Assembly (NCBI GenBank): GCA_028289405.1
Contig: JANQPP010000121.1
Span: 26,185-90,184, forward strand
Direction of reading: 5' to 3'
Origin: Pirellulales bacterium
Lineage (GTDB): Bacteria; Planctomycetota; Planctomycetia; Pirellulales; JANQPP01
Length of the DNA stretch: 64,000 nt
The notes under the pieces were generated by a model, which saw only the letters and a list, made by a program, of their open reading frames with translations, searched no databases and was not told where the DNA came from. A program made the translations under genes and the position numbers. Below, one piece after another: positions 44,269 through 53,252 of this stretch (positions are counted from its first letter, which is position 1; each line of letters starts with the position of its first letter).

Positions 44269-44754
44269 ATGCCAGTACCACGGGATTCGCATGCCTTTTC
44301 GCCGGACCTGTTGCGGCTGGCGCTAGGCTTCGTTTACTTCCACTTTGGAGTGCTCAAGTTTTTCCCCGACTTGAGCTCCGCCGAGATGTTAGCCGGGCAG
44401 ACCGTGATGCGGCTGCCTTGGCTGGGCTGGGATGCCAACTTCAGCTTGTGGTGGGTCGCCATCTTGGAATGCGCGATCGGACTAGGCTTCATCTTTAATA
44501 TTTGCCTCCGCTGGGTGTTCGCCTTGTTTTTGTTCCACATGGTCGGAACCTTCTTGCCACTTTTCTTACTGCCGGAATTCACATTCAAGATCGCGCCTTT
44601 CGCGCCAACACTGGAAGGCCAATACATCCTAAAGAATTTAGTGTTCGTGGCCGCTGGGTGGACGGTTCTCGTTCCGCATGTGTGGCCCCGCAAGTCCAGC
44701 TTGCCTGACCACAATGGTCCGTGCCTGACAACGCAGCCGAGGATATCTCGATGA
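44269..44754 (+). CDS. DoxX-like integral membrane protein
   Basis: A 161-residue protein with four hydrophobic helices. The start MPVPRDSHAFSPDLLRLALG gives the usual DoxX/MauE-like beginning (RLALGFVYFHFGVLKFFP). DoxX-type proteins are membrane subunits linked to quinol or redox reactions. Its stop codon overlaps the start of the dihaem cytochrome gene in ATGA, indicating translational coupling. This supports a membrane redox unit feeding or receiving electrons from the periplasmic cytochrome. Assignment to the family is by topology and N-terminal motif. Confidence 0.75.
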   Translation: MPVPRDSHAFSPDLLRLALGFVYFHFGVLKFFPDLSSAEMLAGQTVMRLPWLGWDANFSLWWVAILECAIGLGFIFNICLRWVFALFLFHMVGTFLPLFLLPEFTFKIAPFAPTLEGQYILKNLVFVAAGWTVLVPHVWPRKSSLPDHNGPCLTTQPRISR

Positions 44755-46307
44755 AATACCTGAGTACGCAAATTCTGTTGGTCCTCGCCGTATTCGGCAT
44801 CGGGTTTGGTGTCAGCCAAACCTACGAGAACTACCGTGGCACGGATTTGAGCCGAGTTCCCAGTCGTCGCCCGCAGCCCAATCGTCAAACGCCGGTCGTA
44901 TTGGCGAAAACATCGGAGAATACAGCGGTAACGTCCGAACCGTACGACGTGCCGCAGTTCACGGAAAATCCCGTTCTCGATGAGCTGGAACTCTATCCCA
45001 CGATTGAAAAAGGCATGCGGGCGCCGTTCGATCTTTGGAGATACTACGGCCGGGGGGCTTCCTCATTCGGCTCGCCCATGCTCCCGATGCGGTTTGAGCA
45101 ATGGCTGGAATTTCATCGCAAGCAAAAGCCCGCCCTGATGCGCGACGTGCGAGAATACATGAATCGGCGTTACGATTTCTCCGGAAAGCACATGCCGGGG
45201 CAATACATGTCCGGTGGCAAGCCGATCATGTTGGGTCCCGCGGCCAGGTTGCCCGAAGGCATCGGAACGTTCGAACAATTGGCCTCGCTCTCGCCATCGG
45301 TTGTCCGGGAACGCGACCTGTTCCCTTACAAGCCGCTGGCGCATCCGCTCCAATCGACGGCGCATATGGTCTTTCCCAGGAAGTGGATTGAAGCCCATCC
45401 GGAACACGAGCGGATTGACGTGGATATGGATTTTCCGGAGGAATACCTTCCTGAATTTCCGCCGCCGATGTACTTGACCACGCACAAGGAATTGGGGGAC
45501 GTGACGCAAGGACGGGAAGTCACGCTCGAAAACTTCTACGAGATCTTTGACGGTTTGCTCTCGCCGGAACAAATGGAGGGGCTCAAGGAGTTGCTCAGGC
45601 CCACCGCCACGACTTGGTTCAATCACACCGAGCACCGCGTGACGATCCAGCCGTCCAAGGGAGTGGCTTGTTTCGACTGTCATGTGAATGGCCATACCAA
45701 CGGCGCGTTCGAGTTGGGGCCCGACTCGCGGCCGCACATGGGCCGGCTGCGAACGGACACCCCCACCATGCGGGGCAACTACAATCTGATGCAGCTTTCG
45801 TCCAAACGGTCGATCCGCAGCATGGACCACTTCGCGGAAGTGGAAGAGTATTTCGACGGCGATCCGGGCATGCAACAGTCGATCGGTCCCCGGGCAGCGA
45901 AACGGGAAGTGACCAACCGCATGGGGGATTTCAACGCCATTCTCGACTATCCTCCGGCCCCGAAGCTGAACCCCTTGATGAGGCTCATTCCCGAGTTGGC
46001 TACCGAGCAAGAATTGCGCGGCGAAGAGCTATTCCACGGCAAGGCGCAATGTGCCAAGTGCCACTACGGTCCAGCCTTCGTGGATGATTACATGCACGAC
46101 TTGCGAGCGGAACGATTTTACGTGGGACGTCCGGAAGGACCCATCAAGACGTTCCCCCTACGGGGCATCAAGGATTCACCGCCCTACTTACACGATGGCC
46201 GTTGTCCGACCTTGCACGACGCCGTGGAATTCTTCAACTTGGTCCTCGAACTTGATCTGACCAAGGACGAAAAAGAGGATCTCGTGGCGTACCTGCTGTG
46301 CTTGTGA
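44751..46307 (+). CDS. Dihaem cytochrome c peroxidase/MauG-like protein
   Basis: A 518-residue exported protein (membrane segment MKYLSTQILLVLAVFGIGFG). Two haem-binding motifs are visible: CFDCH (307-311) and CAKCH (434-438). The second half has the CCP/MauG layout: RGEELFHGKAQCAKCH, FPLRGIKDSPPYLHDGR and a final LVAYLLCL. The N-terminal 290 residues are an extra domain of unknown type. Typical members reduce peroxides or oxidise protein side chains in the periplasm. The start overlaps the DoxX-like gene stop. Whether it is a true peroxidase is open, since the canonical proximal and distal ligands could not be assigned with certainty. Confidence 0.88.
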   Translation: MKYLSTQILLVLAVFGIGFGVSQTYENYRGTDLSRVPSRRPQPNRQTPVVLAKTSENTAVTSEPYDVPQFTENPVLDELELYPTIEKGMRAPFDLWRYYGRGASSFGSPMLPMRFEQWLEFHRKQKPALMRDVREYMNRRYDFSGKHMPGQYMSGGKPIMLGPAARLPEGIGTFEQLASLSPSVVRERDLFPYKPLAHPLQSTAHMVFPRKWIEAHPEHERIDVDMDFPEEYLPEFPPPMYLTTHKELGDVTQGREVTLENFYEIFDGLLSPEQMEGLKELLRPTATTWFNHTEHRVTIQPSKGVACFDCHVNGHTNGAFELGPDSRPHMGRLRTDTPTMRGNYNLMQLSSKRSIRSMDHFAEVEEYFDGDPGMQQSIGPRAAKREVTNRMGDFNAILDYPPAPKLNPLMRLIPELATEQELRGEELFHGKAQCAKCHYGPAFVDDYMHDLRAERFYVGRPEGPIKTFPLRGIKDSPPYLHDGRCPTLHDAVEFFNLVLELDLTKDEKEDLVAYLLCL

Positions 46308-46349
46308 CCGTCCAAGAACCAAGCCGCGTGGCGTGTGATCTTCGCTCGC

Positions 46350-49013
46350 TTAATTTCTATCTCGCCGGTCGCGGTCGGACCGTGAGGAACGTCGATCCCG
46401 GTCACGCCGTGACCGTTCGCCTCGGGGCTCAGCCGGTTCCAGATCCACCAGGCCGCCGAGAGCCTGTCGAATGGTATCCTGGCTCACGCCGTGGCCAAGT
46501 TTGACCACGTTCACGGTCCGCTGTGCTGCCGCGACGTCGATCTGGCGGATGGTCTCCAGCACATCTTCGATCAAGAATCCCGGCGCGGAAACGACGACAG
46601 CGTTTGCTACGGGATCGATCCCCAGGGAAAGCTGCCCTTTGAATCGCGGCTTCTTATCCGCCGTGGAATACCAGATTTGGCTGCTCCCGTAGCGGCGGGA
46701 TTCACGGTCCTCCTCGCGATCTCCGTTACGTTCAAAGGTCTTGTCCACTTCGCTGAGCAAATCGCGATAAACCTCTTTGAGCACCTCCACGACATCCTCG
46801 GCAGAACCGTGCTGCACCTTGTAGTATTGGGTTTGGCGCTCACGTTCCTCATCTTCCCGAGGCGGACGGTCATACAGCTCGATCAGTTCACCAATCTGTT
46901 TCAGTTGCGCGGAGGTCGCGTTTTGCACGAGCAGGGTATTCGTTTCCGTTTCCGCCACGAACGTCAATTTTTGGCGGGAAGAAAGCCCTTCAGGTTCGCC
47001 ACCACGGCGGTAACGTTGCCAAGGAGATTCGTATTCTCCACGGTTGGCGAAATATTCTTGGAGTTGATATTGCACTCCCAGAGCGGACGCATGCTCCAAA
47101 TGGAAAATCTCAAATTCACGTCCCTCGGGCAACATGCCTCGCAGCAATCTTTCCAGTTCACGCGCCGCCTGAGGGTCCTCGGACGTGACGATGATTTCGT
47201 CGCCTGGCGTCTCGGTCACCGTCACGGGAGGTAGTGAGTCGGACTGCTCCGGGGACGCGGTCTCGGCTGATGCGAGAGCCAGCCCTGCATGTTCCTCGGT
47301 CGCCTGCTGGCCAGAAGCGGTTTTCCATTGCGAGGCAAGTCGCAAGCGGAATGCCCGTTCTCGCATCGCCACGGATTCCTTGGAGTCCGAAGTCTTGCGC
47401 TGTCGCTCTGGCTCTTGAATGGGACGTTCACCGGCGTCGTGAATACGGCGGATCTTCCTGCCAGGCGTCTCCTTTTCCATGATCAAGCGATTTTGCCGGG
47501 CTTGAGGCCAAATCGCGCGGATACGTTGCATCACTTCCTCCATGTCCGCGCCGTGCGTGGGCAAGATACGAATCCGTTCTCCAGGAGAGGCTGTCCCCTC
47601 GGCCAAGTCTCCAGGTTCTCCCAGTTTGGCCAGCAGCCGCCATACCTGGGAAATCTCCTCGCTGGTGCCCCACATCAGCAGCCGCTGATGCTCCACGTCC
47701 GGCTCGACATGAAAACGATCCGGGCTTCCTCGCCGCCGGTAATTGTACTCCTCTTCGAAGCGCAGCATGAGCCGAACGGCCTGGGCCGCGTAATCGGGTT
47801 CCAGATGACGGAGCGAAATGACTTCCGCCGACCGGTCATCCTTGGCGAATTGCCGTACCAGGCTGGCGATGGCCAAATGGTCTTCCGGCGTGGCGTAGAC
47901 GATCAGCACATCGTTCTGGTCATCCAACTCCAGCCGGGCATCAGGAGACACGTTTCCCAACTCCTGCAATTCGCCGACCAGATCCCGCACTGCGTCCAGT
48001 TCAATCCCCTCCATGCGGTAGATCTTGACGCGATTGATGTTTTCCCAAACCGACCCTTTCTGCTCGGGCGAGCGGTCGATGGACTGGATGGCCTGCCGGA
48101 TCAGTGCCATCTTGTCGGCGGGGGCGTTGGCGAGGATGCTGTTCTCTTCGCGGTTGGCCACCAAATGCACGGGCGTCTCTTTGGCAATGTATTCCTTCGC
48201 CCCCTTGCCAAGCTTCTTCACAAACTCGGAAGCCACTTTCTTTTCTTCCAGTTGCAGCCGCATCTTGTCGGAAGTCCGCATCCGCCGCTGGCCTTCGATA
48301 CCCAGCAGTTCGCGGAGCATGTCGATCACACGGTCCGCCCGGGCGTGTTTCAGTTTGAATTCCTGCACGAGACTGCGCGAGGTATCCGACTGTTCCGCCT
48401 CTAGCACGCGCCGAATTTGGCGTAAGTTTGCCACGACATCCACGGCTTCCACGCGATTAGTCGACGACATGGGCATGACTTTTCCGAATTGGCTCAAAAG
48501 AGGCGCGAGCTCCCCCACTGCCTGTTCGGCGACGAGCCAATCCAAATCGAAGGAGACACGCACGAATTCGTGGGTGTCCCGTTGGCCGAGTTCTTCCGCT
48601 TCTACTCGGGGCACGAGCGCGGTGTTGAGATCTTGCAGCGGTTCGACGCTTAAAAATTCGCCTCGCTGGAGCAACGTGAAACCCCGTGCCAGCAAATGCA
48701 TGTTGATCAGATCGCGGGCTTCCCGGAGATCATAGCTCCGCTGGGTCACGACGTTCAGGTTTCCTTCCGGCAGAGAATTCCAGTGCAGGCTCATGCCGGA
48801 TTGTTCGGCCAACCATTGCAGGACGGCCAGCCAGGGTTGCTCCTTGAACTGTAACTGAAGTTTGCCATGTTCGTCTTGCACGACTTTTAACTCGGACGGC
48901 GCTGCCGAGCTATCCGGATGAGAAGCCGCCTGTTCTTCGCCCAACACGGGAGCGGACGACGGCATGAAGAAAGCGAAGACCACGGCAACGGTAGCTAAAT
49001 TCCAAAGCTTCAT
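46350..49013 (-). CDS. Exported protein with repeated secretin N1/NolW-like domains and Arg/Asp-rich tail
   Basis: An 887-residue protein with a signal peptide (to about residue 25, VLGEE). An initial region (38-125) resembles the STN/secretin N0 type (LQLQFKEQPWLAVLQWLAEQSGMSLHW). At least four ring-building NolW/N1-like modules follow, for example LKHARADRVIDMLRELLGI, LEPDYAAQAVRLMLRF, LEHASALGVQYQLQEYF and VQHGSAEDVVEVLKEVY. The C-terminal secretin pore domain expected in type II/III/IV secretins is absent. The end is low-complexity (RSRRDRDRRSSRSDRD), a tail that suggests RNA, DNA or acidic-polymer binding. Planctomycetes have many such secretin-N proteins of unknown role. No pilus or type II genes are adjacent. 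It converges with the dihaem cytochrome gene. Confidence 0.83.
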   Translation of the reverse strand: MKLWNLATVAVVFAFFMPSSAPVLGEEQAASHPDSSAAPSELKVVQDEHGKLQLQFKEQPWLAVLQWLAEQSGMSLHWNSLPEGNLNVVTQRSYDLREARDLINMHLLARGFTLLQRGEFLSVEPLQDLNTALVPRVEAEELGQRDTHEFVRVSFDLDWLVAEQAVGELAPLLSQFGKVMPMSSTNRVEAVDVVANLRQIRRVLEAEQSDTSRSLVQEFKLKHARADRVIDMLRELLGIEGQRRMRTSDKMRLQLEEKKVASEFVKKLGKGAKEYIAKETPVHLVANREENSILANAPADKMALIRQAIQSIDRSPEQKGSVWENINRVKIYRMEGIELDAVRDLVGELQELGNVSPDARLELDDQNDVLIVYATPEDHLAIASLVRQFAKDDRSAEVISLRHLEPDYAAQAVRLMLRFEEEYNYRRRGSPDRFHVEPDVEHQRLLMWGTSEEISQVWRLLAKLGEPGDLAEGTASPGERIRILPTHGADMEEVMQRIRAIWPQARQNRLIMEKETPGRKIRRIHDAGERPIQEPERQRKTSDSKESVAMRERAFRLRLASQWKTASGQQATEEHAGLALASAETASPEQSDSLPPVTVTETPGDEIIVTSEDPQAARELERLLRGMLPEGREFEIFHLEHASALGVQYQLQEYFANRGEYESPWQRYRRGGEPEGLSSRQKLTFVAETETNTLLVQNATSAQLKQIGELIELYDRPPREDEERERQTQYYKVQHGSAEDVVEVLKEVYRDLLSEVDKTFERNGDREEDRESRRYGSSQIWYSTADKKPRFKGQLSLGIDPVANAVVVSAPGFLIEDVLETIRQIDVAAAQRTVNVVKLGHGVSQDTIRQALGGLVDLEPAEPRGERSRRDRDRRSSRSDRDRRDRN

Positions 49014-50007
49014 GGCATTTCATCAAATAAGTGGAAGTTCCAACGATGTCCTTCGGCATGGATCAGTAGCCGACGCAGCGGCGGACAACGCGACCGCGTG
49101 TTTCAGGATTCGTTGCTCCGCCAACCAAGCGAGCGGAACGGGAACTAAGGCGGGTAAATGAAGGCAGGAGGTAAAGCGAATTCCGTTTCGGTTCCCGGGC
49201 CGGAGAACGTGGGTTTAGGTTCGTCTGTTCCGATTCACCTTATAGGGTTGTCCAGCGTTTCCCGGGAAATTCCAAACCCACCTTAGCGAAAAAGATGCCT
49301 TTCTTCAAGCGCCACGCACGAATTCGAACTTGACCAACCGGGGACGATTCCTTCCGCGATTCCAGCAGGCTTCGCCATGAAAATCGTCCCTTGCATTTGC
49401 GTTTTCCTACAAAAGGGAGCGCTCTTCTGGACTGCCAGGCGAAATCGTCTTATGTCGTGCCGGGACAACGAGGACGTGCTTTTTCGGCATCAGATGTGAA
49501 AAAAAGTCTCCTTTGACCTAAAAAAAGTGCGCTCGTTCGCGCCCCTAGTGTCGCCCTACTGATAGCGTTGATTCACAAAGAGTTGCGAAAAACTTGACGC
49601 TGCCGAGGGCGAGCTGGACAATGAAAAAAGATGCTCGTAATACCCAAACTGAATTCCTCCAGTCCCTTGTTTCAAGTGGCGGGCATGTTATTTGCTCGAT
49701 TCTCGGGCTCCGGCACTTTGGTCTGCCAAAGGGTCGATCCTGTACTTTCCGCGTATTCGATACAAACCGTGGGTCGCGCCGCATGCGTGACCGAAGAAGC
49801 GGCGAAGACGGTAATGGCGGTTTTTCGCGTACAGAGACCGAAAAACTTGAGCCGATTCCATAACATGGGACGGTCTAAGCCATTATCGCCAGGGAGGCGA
49901 CGCCGGACTTGTGGACGCCCTCCCGTCCATTCGCCAAGGATTCAGGCGAAGAGGCCCAGTCTGGCCGGAGCTAACCTCATCCTTACTTTCCCACACGGGG
50001 CGCTTTC
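49014..50007. other. Long gene-free stretch before the HlyD/M50 block
   Basis: Nearly 1 kb with no convincing protein gene, tRNA or repeat. Small frames (49621-49863 and 49631-50011, plus) lack Shine-Dalgarno sites and family character. AT-rich runs occur at 49498-49526. A promoter candidate lies at 49594-49622; if used, it would leave a leader of about 380 bases before the GAF-HlyD gene. Confidence 0.5.
49594..49622 (+). promoter_or_regulatory. Possible promoter of the GAF-HlyD/HlyD/M50 block
   Basis: TTGACG (49594-49599), a 17-bp spacer and GACAAT (49617-49622) give a fair sigma-70-type match, about 390 bp before the start codon at 50008. Confidence 0.35.
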
Positions 50008-52050
50008 ATGAGCACCGAACAAGAACAGCATTCTCCCGATGCCGATCTCATCGAGCAAACCAAACAGCAGATCCGGGGGATTGTCAACGAGATCGCGCAG
50101 CTCTCGAAGTCGGATCTCTCCGTCGAGGAGTATTACGAGGCGTTCCTGAACAAAGTCGTCTCCGCGTTGGCGGCGACGGGAGGAGCCGTGTGGGCGGTCG
50201 GGGAGAGCGGCCGCCTGCAACTCGAATATCAAATGAACCTCCGCTCCACCGGCCTGGCCGATGATCCAGAGGGGCAAGTGCGGCACGGCAAGCTGCTCCG
50301 CAAAATCATGGAATCGGGCGAGGGAGCCTTGGTGCCTCCCCAATCTGGAGCGGGCGATTCCGACGAATTGTCCAATCCGACCGATTTCCTGCTCGTGCTC
50401 GGCCCGCTCAAGAGTGACAAGGAAGTCCAAGGTGTCGTGGAGATTTTTCAACGGCCCACCAATCTGCCTCGCACGCAGCGCGGGTATCTCCGCTTCGTGA
50501 TGCAGATGTGTGAGCTGGCGGGAGACTTCCTCAAGACTCGCCGTCTCCGGCATTACATGGACCGGCAGACACTCTGGACGCGGCTGGAAAACTTCACCCG
50601 CTCGGCTCACCAAAGCCTCGATCCCCGAGTGGCCGCCTACACCATTGCCAACGAGGGCCGGCGTCTCATCGAGTGCGACCGTGTGAGCGTGGCCATCGCC
50701 AAGGGCCGCAAATGCACCGTGGAAGCGGTCAGCGGACAAGACACGTTCGACAAACGTTCAAACACAATTACGCTGCTCAACCATCTGGCCTCCGCCGTGG
50801 CCGCCACCGGCGAGGCGGTATGGTACACCGGTGACACCACCGATATGCCGCCGCAGGTGGAAGAGGCGGTGCAAGATTACGTCGACGAATCGCACACCAA
50901 GGCCGTTGCCATCCTGCCGCTCAAACGAATCCAGCCGGAGGAAGCGGAAGAGAAGGACGAGAAGCAGCCGGAAGAGATCATCGGCGCGCTGGTCATCGAA
51001 CAGATCGAGGATGCCCGCATCCGCGAGGGGATGATGCAGCGGGTGGACGTGGTGGCCGAGCATAGCGCCGCCGCGCTCTCCAACGCACTCGAGCACAATA
51101 ACCTATTCCTCATGCCGCTTTGGCGGCAGTTGGGTAAAGCTGCTTGGGTCGTGCGGGCCAGGACTTTGCCAAAAACCTTGACTATCGTCGGTTTGGTTTT
51201 GGCCGCGCTGATTGCCTTGGTTGTGGTCCCCGCCAATTTCGAATTGGAGGCGGACGGCACGCTCGAAGCCGTGGAGCGGCAACGGGTCTATGCCCGCATC
51301 GACGGCGTCGTGGAAAATATTCCCGCCAATATCAAGGACGGCGCGGAGGTCGGCGAAGGGGAACTGCTGGTCAAACTCCGCAGCAGCGAACTCGACCGAA
51401 AGATTAGTGAAATCGTGGGTAAGATCGAAGCCAACTCGCAGGCGGCTATGGCCGCCCGGCAGAAGGCAGGTATCCCCGGCATCCCCCAAGCTGAGCGGCT
51501 TTCCGCGATGGGAGAGTCTCAAACACTTGAAGCGGATTTGGTCGCCCTGCAGGAACAGCTAGAGGAATATCGTAGACAACAAGAATACCTCACGGTGACC
51601 AGCCCCATCAAAGGACGCGTGGTCACGTGGCAAGTTTCCGAAGAATTGCGCCGCCGGCCAGTCAGCCGGGGCGAGAAACTGATGGAGATCGCCGACCCCT
51701 CCGGGGACTTGGAACTGGAACTGCTCATGCCGGAAGACCGCATGGGACACGTGCTCGGCGCGAGCCTGGATAGCGATGAGCCCCTGACCGTCTCTTATAT
51801 CTTGGCCACGCACCCGTCGCTCACGTTCGAGGGGACCGTAAAGGAGATCAAGACTACGGCGGAGGTCCAAGGCACCGAGGGGAATACGGTGAAGATCGTG
51901 GTCAGCATCGACAAGGCCGACCTGCCGGAGAATCCACAGCTTGGCGGTTCCGTGACCGCCAAGGTGCATGCGGGCCGGCGGCCCGTCGGCTATGTCTGGT
52001 TCCATGACCTGATCGCCTTCATGCAGCGGCTCTGGTTCCGCTTGACATAA
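50008..52050 (+). CDS. GAF domain-HlyD membrane-fusion protein
   Basis: A 680-residue protein uniting cytoplasmic and periplasmic parts. The N-terminal 380 residues are soluble and contain one or two GAF-type sensor domains (about 25-165 and 190-360, e.g. DRVSVAIAKGRKCTVEAVSGQD). A single transmembrane helix (about 386-410) follows. The periplasmic part (410-680) is a HlyD/membrane-fusion adaptor with lipoyl-like halves (VYARIDGVVENIPANIKDGAEVG and YLTVTSPIKGRVVTW) and a short helical hairpin. Ordinary adaptors lack the GAF part, so this one could couple an internal signal to the envelope complex. The following genes encode a second adaptor and an M50 protease-adaptor fusion on the same strand, likely forming one complex. 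Confidence 0.87.
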   Translation: MSTEQEQHSPDADLIEQTKQQIRGIVNEIAQLSKSDLSVEEYYEAFLNKVVSALAATGGAVWAVGESGRLQLEYQMNLRSTGLADDPEGQVRHGKLLRKIMESGEGALVPPQSGAGDSDELSNPTDFLLVLGPLKSDKEVQGVVEIFQRPTNLPRTQRGYLRFVMQMCELAGDFLKTRRLRHYMDRQTLWTRLENFTRSAHQSLDPRVAAYTIANEGRRLIECDRVSVAIAKGRKCTVEAVSGQDTFDKRSNTITLLNHLASAVAATGEAVWYTGDTTDMPPQVEEAVQDYVDESHTKAVAILPLKRIQPEEAEEKDEKQPEEIIGALVIEQIEDARIREGMMQRVDVVAEHSAAALSNALEHNNLFLMPLWRQLGKAAWVVRARTLPKTLTIVGLVLAALIALVVVPANFELEADGTLEAVERQRVYARIDGVVENIPANIKDGAEVGEGELLVKLRSSELDRKISEIVGKIEANSQAAMAARQKAGIPGIPQAERLSAMGESQTLEADLVALQEQLEEYRRQQEYLTVTSPIKGRVVTWQVSEELRRRPVSRGEKLMEIADPSGDLELELLMPEDRMGHVLGASLDSDEPLTVSYILATHPSLTFEGTVKEIKTTAEVQGTEGNTVKIVVSIDKADLPENPQLGGSVTAKVHAGRRPVGYVWFHDLIAFMQRLWFRLT

Positions 52051-52118
52051 TTCCTCCGTCAGTCGCCGCGACACTTAAAGCTAAAAACACCATATCCAAT
52101 ACACACAAGGGGAACGAG

Positions 52119-53105
52119 ATGAGTCTAACCACCGTAATCATGACGACACTGTTGGCCATCACGGGTCCCGGCGACACGTACTCGGCCAGCGGCACGCTGA
52201 CGCTACAAAATTGCCAGGTGCAGCTCATCAAGGATATCGACGTCCCCGCCGCCGAAGCGGGTTTGCTCTTGGAACTCAATGTGCGGGAAGAAAGCCCCGT
52301 AAGCGAGGATCAAATCATCGCGAAAATCGATGAACGCGAAGCCATGATCCTCAAGAAGGCAGCAGAATCCGCGCTCGCCGCCGCCAAAACGGAAGCAAAC
52401 AATAATGTCCGCGTCGAATTCGCTAGGATGACGAACGAAACGGACAAAGCAGAATATGACAAAAATAAGCTGGCGAATCGAAATTCGCGATCAGGCGATG
52501 TCATCACCCTAATTGAACTCATGAGACTCGAGTTGAAGTACAAGACTTCTGGCCTTCAAATAAAACAAGCTGAACTCGACAAAGAACTTGCGAAATTCAC
52601 TGAGTTATCGAAACAGGCCGAACTTGAAGCCGCGGAACTCAAAATCGATCGCCGAAAAGTGCAATCTCACATTAATGGCATGGTGGTCAAACTCTACAAG
52701 CAAGAAGGGGAATGGGTGGCAATCGGAGAGCCCATCGTCCAGATCGTGCAGATGGACAAGCTGAAGGTGGCCGGTCGATTTCCTGTCGAGCACTACAGTC
52801 CTGCGCAATTGCGGAATCGTCGGGTTACGGTCACGGCAAATATCGGCGGCGTAGCGCAAAGCTTTGACGGGCGTGTCGCGAGCATCGGCCATCTTGTGGA
52901 ATTGGGACACTGCGATGTCTTCGTGGAAGTCGAAAATCGTCAAGAAAACAATGAGTGGCTCTTGCGGCCTGGCATGATGACGAACATGCAAATTCATCTC
53001 AATGAAATCGCCACCGATCTCGAGGAAAGCCCGGCATCGAGCCTGCCCGTGCAAGAACCGGCCGACGACGCACCCTTTACGGCGGATAGCGACCTCTTCC
53101 GGTAA
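52119..53105 (+). CDS. HlyD-family periplasmic adaptor
   Basis: A 328-residue exported protein (signal MSLTTVIMTTLLAITGPG) started at an ATG with AAGGGG shortly upstream. The lipoyl-like half ELNVREESPVSEDQIIAKID and a long coiled-coil hairpin (about 72-178, many Lys/Glu) precede the second lipoyl half (KVQSHINGMVVKLYKQEGEWVAIGEPIVQI). A beta-barrel domain ends near residue 290. The segment encoding the hairpin is noticeably more AT-rich than the surrounding genes. It lies between the GAF-HlyD gene (68 bp before) and the M50 fusion gene (147 bp after). No ABC or RND pump is nearby, so its export partner is unknown. Confidence 0.9.
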   Translation: MSLTTVIMTTLLAITGPGDTYSASGTLTLQNCQVQLIKDIDVPAAEAGLLLELNVREESPVSEDQIIAKIDEREAMILKKAAESALAAAKTEANNNVRVEFARMTNETDKAEYDKNKLANRNSRSGDVITLIELMRLELKYKTSGLQIKQAELDKELAKFTELSKQAELEAAELKIDRRKVQSHINGMVVKLYKQEGEWVAIGEPIVQIVQMDKLKVAGRFPVEHYSPAQLRNRRVTVTANIGGVAQSFDGRVASIGHLVELGHCDVFVEVENRQENNEWLLRPGMMTNMQIHLNEIATDLEESPASSLPVQEPADDAPFTADSDLFR

Positions 53106-53140
53106 TAGGCGAGATTCATCCGAAGTATTCGGCATTAGAA

Positions 53141-53205
53141 GGCTGTCGCACCGTAACGCCGCTTATTGATCCGTCCTTGCACGGAACCATGAGCTGGCGA
53201 CAGCC
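53141..53205 (+). promoter_or_regulatory. Nested hairpin before the M50 protease fusion gene
   Basis: A perfect 9-bp stem, GGCTGTCGC (53141-53149) with GCGACAGCC (53197-53205), encloses a second 5-bp hairpin, TCCGT (53170-53174) with ACGGA (53181-53185). There is no T-run, so this is not an intrinsic terminator. It lies 48 bp before the GTG start and could control translation or mRNA stability of the third gene. Confidence 0.5.
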
Positions 53206-53252
53206 CCCGGTTTACGTACTGACTAATTCTCTTGACTCGATGAGGCCCTACC

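Noticed and set aside
49621..49863. 80-codon plus-strand frame as a possible precursor peptide for the M50 block
   Set aside because: It has no Shine-Dalgarno, no leader/core pattern and an Arg-rich frame-shadow composition; kept only as part of the gene-free stretch.
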